A DNA stretch of 64,000 nt from MWBF01 sp040772005 (GTDB taxonomy: Bacteria > Chloroflexota > Anaerolineae > CG2-30-64-16): the NCBI GenBank assembly GCA_040772005.1, contig JAXGYZ010000003.1, forward strand, positions 1-64,000, given 5' to 3'. The position numbers and the translations under genes were made by a program. The notes under the pieces were generated by a model. The model worked only from the letters and a program-made list of their open reading frames with translations, was not told where the DNA came from and did not search any database. This document shows, piece by piece, positions 17,178-24,071 of the stretch. The first letter of the stretch is position 1, and every line of letters starts with the position of its first letter.

Positions 17178-18452
17178 ATGACCCAACAACCAACCGACAA
17201 TCAAATTCACGCGGCTTACGCGCTCGCGCAGGAGCGCTATGCGGCCTTCGGTGTGGATACCGAAAAGGCCATGCAGACGCTGACGGGCATCCCCATCAGC
17301 CTGCACTGCTGGCAGGGCGATGATGTGGGCGGCTTCGAGTCGCCCGAGACGGGGCTATCGGGCGGCATCCAGGCGACCGGCAACTATCCGGGCAAGGCCC
17401 GCACCGCCGACGAGCTGCGCGCCGACCTCGACCGCGCCTACAGCCTGATCCCCGGCAAGCACCGGCTGGCTCTGCACGCCATCTACGCTGAGACCGGCGG
17501 CCAACGGGTCGAGCGCAACGCGCTGCAGCCGGAGCACTTCGCGAATTGGGTGGGCTGGGCGAAGGAGAAAGGCCACGGCCTCGACTTCAACCCCACGCTC
17601 TTCTCGCACCCGCTGGCGGACGCGGGCTTCACGCTGTCCAGTTACGATGAGGGCGTGCGTCACTACTGGATTGAGCACTGCATCGCCTGCCGCAAGATCG
17701 GTGAGTATTTCGGCCGTGAGCTGGGCACGCCGTGCGTCACCAACATCTGGATTCCCGACGGCATGAAGGATGTGCCGGTGGATCGCAAGACGCCGCGGCT
17801 CCTGCTGAAGGAATCGCTCGACAAGGTGCTGGTCGAGAAGCTGGACCCTCGCTATCACCTGGACGCCGTCGAGGGCAAGCTGTTCGGCATCGGCGCGGAG
17901 AGCTACACGGTCGGCTCGCACGAGTTCTACCTGGCGTATGCCGTGGCAAACAAGACGCTGGTCTGCCTGGATTCCGGTCACTATCATCCGACCGAGACCA
18001 TCTCCGACAAGCTGTCGGCGGTCCTGACCTTCGTGGATGAGGTGCTGCTGCACGTCAGCCGCGGCGTGCGCTGGGACAGCGACCACGTTGTGATTCTCTC
18101 CGATGACCTGCAGGCCATCGCGCAGGAGATCGTGCGCGGGAACTACATCGACCGCGTCCACATCGGGCTGGACTACTTTGACGCCAGCATCAACCGCATC
18201 GCGGCGTGGGTCATCGGCACGCGCAACACGGTGCGCGCGCTGCTGATGGCGCTGCTGGAACCGTACGAGAAGGCGCGTGCGCTGGAAGTGAGCGCGGACT
18301 ACACGGGCCGGCTTGCGCTGCTGGAAGAGCTCAAGGCCCTGCCGTTCAACGCGGTGTGGGACGAGTTCTGCCTGCGGCAGGGTGTGCCGGTGGGCTTCAC
18401 CTTCCTGGACGCCATCCGCGATTACGAGAAGAGCGTGCTCGCGCAGCGGTAG
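17178..18452 (+). CDS. rhaA: L-rhamnose isomerase
   Basis: RhaA converts L-rhamnose to L-rhamnulose, the first step of rhamnose catabolism, in the cytoplasm with Mn2+. The 424-residue length matches the E. coli enzyme (419), and long stretches follow it closely: ISLHCWQGDDVGGFE, GGIQATGNYPGKAR, GLDFNPTLFSHPL, NIWIPDGMKD, LFGIGAESYTVGS, HVSRGVRWDSDHVV and FDASINRIAAWVIGTRN, which cover the metal-binding residues. The start has a GGAGG site. No rhamnulose kinase or aldolase gene is visible in this window. It pairs functionally with the GH78 rhamnosidase at 39609. Confidence 0.97.
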   Translation: MTQQPTDNQIHAAYALAQERYAAFGVDTEKAMQTLTGIPISLHCWQGDDVGGFESPETGLSGGIQATGNYPGKARTADELRADLDRAYSLIPGKHRLALHAIYAETGGQRVERNALQPEHFANWVGWAKEKGHGLDFNPTLFSHPLADAGFTLSSYDEGVRHYWIEHCIACRKIGEYFGRELGTPCVTNIWIPDGMKDVPVDRKTPRLLLKESLDKVLVEKLDPRYHLDAVEGKLFGIGAESYTVGSHEFYLAYAVANKTLVCLDSGHYHPTETISDKLSAVLTFVDEVLLHVSRGVRWDSDHVVILSDDLQAIAQEIVRGNYIDRVHIGLDYFDASINRIAAWVIGTRNTVRALLMALLEPYEKARALEVSADYTGRLALLEELKALPFNAVWDEFCLRQGVPVGFTFLDAIRDYEKSVLAQR

Positions 18453-18483
18453 GCTGGCAAGCGCAAGAACTCCAAACCGAAAA

Positions 18484-18570
18484 GAGTCGAGGCTTCAGCC
18501 GGTGGGGCGTGCGTGCACGCCTGGGGCCGGCTGAGCCCGTACACTGCCTAACCGGCTGAAGCCTCGACTC
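18484..18570. repeat. Dispersed palindrome, GAGTCGAGGCTT family (copy 2, perfect ends)
   Basis: The 20-base ends at 18484-18503 and 18551-18570 are perfect inverted copies, with a middle that itself pairs weakly. It occupies the gap after rhaA and may act as a terminator before the MFS gene. Confidence 0.88.
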
Positions 18571-18606
18571 CTATCTCTGACAGACCACGGCATTTGGCGT
18601 GTATCT

Positions 18607-19977
18607 ATGTCACCCGACAAATCCTCGCACTTGACCCCCGCTGAGATAGCCGGCCACATCGCCTGGATGGTGCAGCGCCGCATTGCGAACGTCCGGTATG
18701 CGTTGACGCCCGGGGATGACCCGCGCGCGAACAACGCGATGTACCTGCTGATCGAAATCTTCTGGGCGGCGTTCCTGTCGGCCGCGGCCGCGTTCAACGC
18801 GCCGTTCGCGCTGCGCCTCGGCGCGAGCAATGCGGACATCGGCCTGCTCAGCTCGATTCCGGCGCTGCTGGCGATCCTGGTGACGCTGCCCGCGGGCCAG
18901 TTCCTCACCCGCCAGCGCAAGCGGATGCCCTGGCTGCTGGGCAGCCTGCTGCTGTCGCGCATCGGCTATCTTCTGGTCATCTTCATCCCCTGGCTGCCGT
19001 TCGGCAACCAGGGCGCGGGGCTTGTCTGGCTGCTCATCGTCTTTACCATTCCGGCGCACTTCTTCAACGTCGCGTGGGGGCCGATGCTGGCCGATGTCGT
19101 GCCTGAGACGGATCGGGCGCGCGTCTTCGCGCTCCGCAATATCCTGCTGGCCAGCGTGGTCACGGTCGGCGTGTTCCTGGCGGGCCGCTGGCTGCAGAGC
19201 GTGCCGTTCCCCCTGAACTACCAGATTCTGTACGGCGTGGGGTTTGCGGCCGCGATGGTGAGCACGTACTACCTCACCCGGTTGAAGGTCCCGGAGTCCC
19301 ATGTGCCGGAGCCGCCTGCGCAGGCGTTGGGCCCCGCCGCGCTGCTGCGCGGCTGGCGCGACGCGTTTCGGACCGAGCCGGACTTCACCCGCATCACGCT
19401 GAACACGCTGCTGCACGGCATCGGCTTGTGGATGATTGGGCCGGTCTACGTCCTCTACTATGTGCGCACGCTGGGCGCACAGGAGGGTTGGCTGGGGCTG
19501 AACAGCATGATGGCGAACCTGACGCCCATCATCGGGTACTACCTGTGGCAGCGCGGGGTGATGCGGCTGGGGGAGAACAAGGTGCTGCGCTGGACGATCA
19601 TGGCGATCGGCGTGTACCCGATCCTGGTGGGGATCGCGCCGAGCCTGACCGTCATCCTGATGTTCACGGCGCTGTACGGCCTGGTTGCGCCTGCCGTCAA
19701 CCTGAGCCACTACCCGATGCTGCTCAAGATTTGCCCGGCCGCGCAGCGCCCGGTGTTCCTGGCCCTGTACACGACGATCATGAACATCGGCGCGTTCATC
19801 ATGCCGCTCATCGGGGTCAAGCTGGCCGAGGCAATCGGCCCGGCGCCCGTGCTCATCGCAGGCGGCGTGCTGTCGGCCCTCGGCTCCAGCTCGTTCATCT
19901 GGAACCGCCTCCGCACTTCCGATACGCTGACCCTGCGCCGCAGAGAGATGGCGGACCCGCATCCCGCCGCGGAATAG
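18607..19977 (+). CDS. Major facilitator superfamily transporter
   Basis: This 456-residue inner-membrane protein has about 12 hydrophobic helices in two halves, the MFS layout. Between helices 2 and 3 lies FLTRQRKRMPWLLGS, resembling the family's basic loop. An N-terminal cytoplasmic extension of about 45 residues precedes the first helix. It follows rhaA on the same strand, so uptake of rhamnose or another released sugar is plausible, but transport direction and substrate are inferred from context only. No strong ribosome site precedes the ATG at 18607, so the exact start is less certain. Confidence 0.85.
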   Translation: MSPDKSSHLTPAEIAGHIAWMVQRRIANVRYALTPGDDPRANNAMYLLIEIFWAAFLSAAAAFNAPFALRLGASNADIGLLSSIPALLAILVTLPAGQFLTRQRKRMPWLLGSLLLSRIGYLLVIFIPWLPFGNQGAGLVWLLIVFTIPAHFFNVAWGPMLADVVPETDRARVFALRNILLASVVTVGVFLAGRWLQSVPFPLNYQILYGVGFAAAMVSTYYLTRLKVPESHVPEPPAQALGPAALLRGWRDAFRTEPDFTRITLNTLLHGIGLWMIGPVYVLYYVRTLGAQEGWLGLNSMMANLTPIIGYYLWQRGVMRLGENKVLRWTIMAIGVYPILVGIAPSLTVILMFTALYGLVAPAVNLSHYPMLLKICPAAQRPVFLALYTTIMNIGAFIMPLIGVKLAEAIGPAPVLIAGGVLSALGSSSFIWNRLRTSDTLTLRRREMADPHPAAE

Positions 19978-19984
19978 ATGATGC

Positions 19985-20032
19985 CACAGCGGACACAGAG
20001 AGCGGAATGCTCCACTCTCTGTGTCCGCTGTG
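19985..20032. terminator. 18-bp hairpin between convergent genes
   Basis: Arms at 19985-20002 and 20015-20032 pair perfectly around a 12-base loop. It fills the space between the stop codons of the MFS gene (plus) and the oxidoreductase gene (minus), so it could terminate both. There is no long T-tract. Confidence 0.75.
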
Positions 20033-20033
20033 C

Positions 20034-21083
20034 CTAATGCAAATGCCCCAGGCGCGTCGCCATGGCCGCAGCCTTGAGCGCCAGCTCGGAAGCCAGGAAG
20101 CAGTGGGCCTGCGACATGGCCGTCTCCGTGCGGTTGAGCACGTCGGCCACCAGTTGGCGGCCATAGGGCCGGTCCCCGCCCTTGCAGTCGATGTAGTGGA
20201 CGCCCTGGTGGTCGACCAGGAACAGGTGCTCGCCGCCGGGCCGGCCCGCGATGTCCACGTACTTGCGCAGCTCTATGTAGCCGTCTGTTCCCAGGATGAC
20301 CAGCTTGCCGTCGCCCCAGGTGGGCAGCCCCGCGGGCGTGTACCAATCCACGCGCACATAGCCGGTGCCGCCGTCTCCGCGCAGCAGCATCTCCCCGAAG
20401 TCCTCCAGCTCAGGATGTTGCGGGTGCTTGTAGTTTGCTACCTGCGCAGTCACAACCTCGGCCTGCGTCGAGCCGGTGTAATAGAGGAACTGGTCGGCCT
20501 GGTGCGAGCCGATGTCGCACAGGATGCCGCCGTACCGTTCGCGCTTGAAGAACCAGCCGGGGCGCACGGGCGGGTGGATGCGGTGCGGGCCGAGGCCGAC
20601 CGTCTGCACGACCTTGCCGATGGCGCCCGCCTGCACCAGTTCGCCCGCCTTGACGGCCGAGTTCACGTCGAACCGCTCGCTGTAGCACACGGAGTAAATG
20701 CGGCCCGTCTCGGCCTGCACGCGGCGCGTCTCCGCCAGTTGGTCGAGCGTGGTGAAGCCCGGCTTGTCGGTCATGTAGTCTTTGCCGTGCTGCATTACGC
20801 GGATGCCAAGCGGCGCGCGGTCCGCTGGGATGGCCGCGCCGACGATCATGTGGATGGTCGGGTCCTCGAGGATCTCCGCCTCGGAGCGCGCGGGCTGCAC
20901 GTCGGGGAAGGCGGCCCTGAAGCCGGCCAGCACGCCAGCGGTGGCCTCGTCGTCGGGGTCCGGCGTGGGCGGCCAGTAGGAGACCATCTCCGCGCCCGCG
21001 TGCAGCAAGTGGAGGCACTGCCCGACGATGTGGCCGTGGTTGATGCCGATGACGGCGAAACGGATAGTTGGCTGTTGGGTCAT
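20034..21083 (-). CDS. Gfo/Idh/MocA family oxidoreductase
   Basis: This 349-residue predicted NAD(P)-dependent dehydrogenase begins with a Rossmann-type FAVIGINHGHIVG segment, carries the lysine motif TDKPGF and has GILCDIGSHQADQFLYYTG in the substrate region. It lies downstream of another oxidoreductase gene, with a hairpin in the 68-base gap, so both are probably in one transcript. Paired enzymes of this family often act sequentially on one sugar; which sugar is not evident. Confidence 0.9.
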   Translation of the reverse strand: MTQQPTIRFAVIGINHGHIVGQCLHLLHAGAEMVSYWPPTPDPDDEATAGVLAGFRAAFPDVQPARSEAEILEDPTIHMIVGAAIPADRAPLGIRVMQHGKDYMTDKPGFTTLDQLAETRRVQAETGRIYSVCYSERFDVNSAVKAGELVQAGAIGKVVQTVGLGPHRIHPPVRPGWFFKRERYGGILCDIGSHQADQFLYYTGSTQAEVVTAQVANYKHPQHPELEDFGEMLLRGDGGTGYVRVDWYTPAGLPTWGDGKLVILGTDGYIELRKYVDIAGRPGGEHLFLVDHQGVHYIDCKGGDRPYGRQLVADVLNRTETAMSQAHCFLASELALKAAAMATRLGHLH

Positions 21084-21092
21084 GTCTCTCCC

Positions 21093-21135
21093 TCACCCCC
21101 TGCCCCTCTCCCACCTTTGGCGGGAGAGGGGGTGA
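21093..21135. repeat. C-rich/G-rich hairpin between two oxidoreductase genes
   Basis: TCACCCCCTGCCCCTCTCCC pairs with GGGAGAGGGGGTGA across a short loop. Similar C-rich/G-rich palindromes occur at 52321-52391. It may adjust transcript levels between the two genes. Confidence 0.7.
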
Positions 21136-21151
21136 CTTATCTTAACTCAGG

Positions 21152-22432
21152 TTAGAACTTCACCAGGTCGGCGACCTTCACCGGCTGCCCGGTGCGCATG
21201 GAGATGTTGGCGGCGATGCCGGTCAGGATCGACATCGCGCCGTCCACGTGCGATGCGGCCCGATGGAACGGGTCCTCGCGCGGCGTGCCGAACAGGTCTT
21301 CCAGCAGCACCGCGTCGCCGCCGCCGTGCCCGCCCGTGACAATCGGTATCTCCACGTCATACGGGGGGTCGAACATCGGGAAGACGGTGATCTGCAGCCC
21401 GCGCGTCGTGCCTTCCGCATAGGTGGCTCCGCTTGCGTTCACATACGGCGTTTCAACAATCATCATCTGGATGCGGCCCTTGTTGCCGTTGAACGCGATA
21501 CGGAAGCCCTCCCAGGGCAGGTAGGCGTTGAGCGAGTAGGTCATGATCGCGCCGCTGCGATAGCGCACCATCACGCCCATCGTGTCCTCGATGCTGATGC
21601 CGTCGCCAAACACGCTCTGGTCGCGGTAGTAGCCATCCTCGTGCTCCGCATCGAGGTACAGCTTGCGCAGGCCCTCCGACTGTTCCATGTGCAGGGCGAA
21701 CGGGTCATCTTTCGCGGCCTCGCTGCCGTGGGCGCGGCTGTAGAACTGCGTGACCCCGCGCTGCTCCGCGTTCTCGCGGCCGTAGAAGCGCAGGTCGCCC
21801 ATCGCAAAGACGGTCTGCGGCTGCGTGCCGAGCCAGAAGTTGACGAGGTCAAAGTGATGCGTGGCCTTGTGGACCATCAGCCCGCCGCTGTTGCGCTTGT
21901 CGCGGTGCCAGCGCCGGAAGTAGTCTGCGCCGTGGCGGATGTCGAGCAGCCATTCGAAGTGGACGGAGGTCACGTCGCCGATGACGCCGGACATCATCAG
22001 CTCGCGCATCTTGGTGGAGTGCGGCGCGTAGCGGTAGTTGAACGTGACGCGCAGCTTGCGGCCCGTCTGCTTGATGGTATCGATGATGGCCTGCGCCTTC
22101 ACCTCATCCACGGTCATCGGCTTCTCGGTGATGGCGTCGCAGCCGAGCTCCATCGCGCGGATGATGTAGCGGTGGTGGGTGCGGTCGACGGAGGTGACGA
22201 TCACGGTGTCGGGCTTCTGCTCCGCGATCATGCGGTCGAAGTCCTCCGGGCCGTACATGGGCACGGGCGGCGCGCCGTACCCGGTGACGACCTCGTTGGC
22301 GTAGGCCATGCGCGTGCGGTTCACATCGCAGAAGCCCACGAGGGCACAGGTGTCGCGATACTTGTCGGCGAGCGCCTCGTAGTACATGCGGGAACGTCCG
22401 CCGAGGCCGACGATGGCATAGCGTTTGTTCAT
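21152..22432 (-). CDS. Gfo/Idh/MocA family oxidoreductase
   Basis: A 426-residue member of the sugar dehydrogenase family, longer than the typical 330-360. The N-terminus reads YAIVGLGGRSRMYYEAL, the catalytic-lysine motif is TEKPMT, and GGLMVHKATHHFDLVNFW supplies the histidine region. The longer C-terminal half includes a segment around RSGAIMTYSLNAYLPWEG, seen in family members acting on larger glycosides. A good promoter and a LacI-type operator-like palindrome lie upstream. The specific substrate is unknown. Confidence 0.9.
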   Translation of the reverse strand: MNKRYAIVGLGGRSRMYYEALADKYRDTCALVGFCDVNRTRMAYANEVVTGYGAPPVPMYGPEDFDRMIAEQKPDTVIVTSVDRTHHRYIIRAMELGCDAITEKPMTVDEVKAQAIIDTIKQTGRKLRVTFNYRYAPHSTKMRELMMSGVIGDVTSVHFEWLLDIRHGADYFRRWHRDKRNSGGLMVHKATHHFDLVNFWLGTQPQTVFAMGDLRFYGRENAEQRGVTQFYSRAHGSEAAKDDPFALHMEQSEGLRKLYLDAEHEDGYYRDQSVFGDGISIEDTMGVMVRYRSGAIMTYSLNAYLPWEGFRIAFNGNKGRIQMMIVETPYVNASGATYAEGTTRGLQITVFPMFDPPYDVEIPIVTGGHGGGDAVLLEDLFGTPREDPFHRAASHVDGAMSILTGIAANISMRTGQPVKVADLVKF

Positions 22433-22456
22433 TGGGGTCTCTCGGAGGGATATGGT

Positions 22457-22482
22457 GCAACGGGGCTGGAAGGCCCCGTTGC
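22457..22482. promoter_or_regulatory. Hairpin in the leader of the oxidoreductase gene
   Basis: GCAACGGGGC and GCCCCGTTGC form a perfect ten-base stem around TGGAAG. It lies in the 5' leader between the promoter at 22509-22536 and the start at 22432, so it could protect the message or be an attenuator. Confidence 0.5.
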
Positions 22483-22508
22483 CTGGACCAAACTACGACG
22501 GTGAGGGT

Positions 22509-22536
22509 ATTGTAAACGTTATCGGGGAATTGGCAA
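22509..22536 (-). promoter_or_regulatory. Promoter with an internal operator-like palindrome
   Basis: On the minus strand TTGCCA and TACAAT are separated by 16 bases. The spacer contains GATAACGTTTAC, which resembles the centre of LacI-family operators. Repression by such a factor would block polymerase directly. Confidence 0.55.
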
Positions 22537-22556
22537 AGAGCGCGCGTCAGCCCTGA

Positions 22557-23894
22557 TTACTGAACGGCCAGCGCTTCGGGTTCCGGCGCAACCTCGGCTC
22601 CTTCCGCCGCCGGCGCGGCCGCCCGCTCCGAGCTGCGGAAATAGGCCCGGAACAGCGCGATGGCCACGAGGCTCAACGCAGCGCTCGCAAGAAAGAAGTT
22701 GCGGAAGCCCCAGGCCGCGATGATGAAGCCGCCGGCAAAAGTCACGACTGCCATGCTGATGCCCTGGGCCATGCTGACACCTCCGGACATGGCGGTCCGC
22801 CATTCGGGGCGGACGGCCTGCTGGTGGAAGAGCATCAGGCTCGTTGCAGAGATGGTCCCCGCCGCAGTGATGCACAACAACCCGACAGCGGCTGCGGGCA
22901 GCGTCTCAATGAGGGAGAGCACTGCGATGCCTGCCGATATGACGATGACTGAAATCAGAAAGGTGCGGGCGAGGCCAAACCGCTGAATGAACAGGGGCAC
23001 TGCCAGGGCAGCCGGTACAGCCAGAAGGCGCGCCAATGCCGTAGCGAGCCCGATGAGGCTCGTCGGCGTGCGTAGTTCGGTGTCCAGATAGACGGTGAAG
23101 AAGCCCCCGACGGCTGATTCGCCCAACAACCTGAAGAACAGGATCAGCATCATGATCGCCACCAATCCATATGGGAAGCGATGTGGGGGCGATGCTGCTT
23201 CAGCCCTGGCGGCGCCCCTGTCTTGGTCGGTCGGATTCCGGGCCTCGGTAGCCGGCAGGACTGATGCCTGGTCATGTGTCAGAAGCAGCACGACGAAGCT
23301 CAACAGGTAGCACAGGACGGACAGCCACAAGGCCACCCGGTAGGGCGCGGGGCTGTCGAGCGAAACCTGCAACGGGCCGGCGAGCAGCCCGGGGAGCAAG
23401 CCGGCGACCAGAGTGCCTGCAAAGCCGGCCAGAGGCAAAGTGGCGTTGACCACCGCAAAAGCGTGGTTGCGCTCGAGCGGGGAGGTGTTCGCCATCATGA
23501 AGGGAGGGTTGTTCACGATGTAGAATGTGCCGCCGATCCAGGCTAACACATAGCTGAACAGGAGCCAGGCGAACCCGAAAACAGCTGGCAGTGACTCGCT
23601 GATCAGTACCAGGGCTGATCCGGCGATGACCAGTATCATCGCCACGATCAACGTGCGGCGGCTGCCAAGCCTGCCGCCGATCACTCCCGCGGGCAGAGCC
23701 CCCAACGCCAGGGTGAGCAGCCCGGCACCGCCGAAGATGCCGACATATTCGATGCTGTAGCCCAGGCGCAGCAGGTAAAGGTTGATCAGCAGCGTGAAGA
23801 CACCCATGTAACCGAAAGCGAACAACGCCGTGTACAGCACGTAGAGCCGCATGTTGCGGCTGAACTGCCGCAGCGCGCCGAGATACTCCCCCAT
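22557..23894 (-). CDS. Major facilitator superfamily transporter, divergent from the SARP regulator
   Basis: This 445-residue protein has about 12 predicted membrane helices and a long central cytoplasmic loop around residues 205-240. The start at 23894 (MGEYLGALRQF) follows a G-rich ribosome site; the open frame upstream is only a shadow of the regulator gene. The first half contains GGRLGSRRTLIV, matching the MFS loop between helices 2 and 3. It is transcribed divergently from the SARP-type regulator and its promoter carries the heptamer motif described at 23946, so it is a likely regulatory target. Uptake or efflux cannot be decided. Confidence 0.88.
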   Translation of the reverse strand: MGEYLGALRQFSRNMRLYVLYTALFAFGYMGVFTLLINLYLLRLGYSIEYVGIFGGAGLLTLALGALPAGVIGGRLGSRRTLIVAMILVIAGSALVLISESLPAVFGFAWLLFSYVLAWIGGTFYIVNNPPFMMANTSPLERNHAFAVVNATLPLAGFAGTLVAGLLPGLLAGPLQVSLDSPAPYRVALWLSVLCYLLSFVVLLLTHDQASVLPATEARNPTDQDRGAARAEAASPPHRFPYGLVAIMMLILFFRLLGESAVGGFFTVYLDTELRTPTSLIGLATALARLLAVPAALAVPLFIQRFGLARTFLISVIVISAGIAVLSLIETLPAAAVGLLCITAAGTISATSLMLFHQQAVRPEWRTAMSGGVSMAQGISMAVVTFAGGFIIAAWGFRNFFLASAALSLVAIALFRAYFRSSERAAAPAAEGAEVAPEPEALAVQ

Positions 23895-23945
23895 CTTACA
23901 CCCCCCTTCAGAGCACAGGTTGTTGGTCCCGGTGCAGCTTATACT

Positions 23946-23974
23946 ATTATCGTCCTCTATTCGTTCCGAACCAA
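23946..23974 (-). promoter_or_regulatory. MFS gene promoter containing two 11-bp-spaced heptamers
   Basis: On the minus strand TTGGTT (23974-23969) and GATAAT (23951-23946) are 17 bases apart. Within this stretch GAACGAA and GGACGAT (on the plus strand, heptamers at 23960-23966 and 23949-23955) are spaced four bases apart, so they repeat with an 11-base period as SARP regulators require. An alternative -10 is TATAAG at 23943-23938. The same motif recurs at 27667-27695. Confidence 0.5.
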
Positions 23975-24008
23975 TCTGAATATTGTTCATTACCTGATTC
24001 AATTTGAT

Positions 24009-24036
24009 TTGCATTTTGTAGCATCTATGGTAAGAT
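24009..24036 (+). promoter_or_regulatory. Putative promoter of the SARP regulator gene
   Basis: TTGCAT and TAAGAT with a 16-base spacer lie in an AT-rich stretch unlike the rest of the window. The start codon at 24072 follows about 28 bases after the likely transcription start and has an AGGAGGGAGGG ribosome site. Confidence 0.5.
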
Positions 24037-24071
24037 AGTGCGGTTTGTGGGCTGAGTAGGAGGGAGGGACG

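Noticed and set aside
18610..20346. 578-codon minus-strand frame opposite the MFS gene
   Set aside because: A high-GC shadow: composition is Arg/Gly/Ala/His-rich with no family motif, and the plus-strand MFS protein is convincing.
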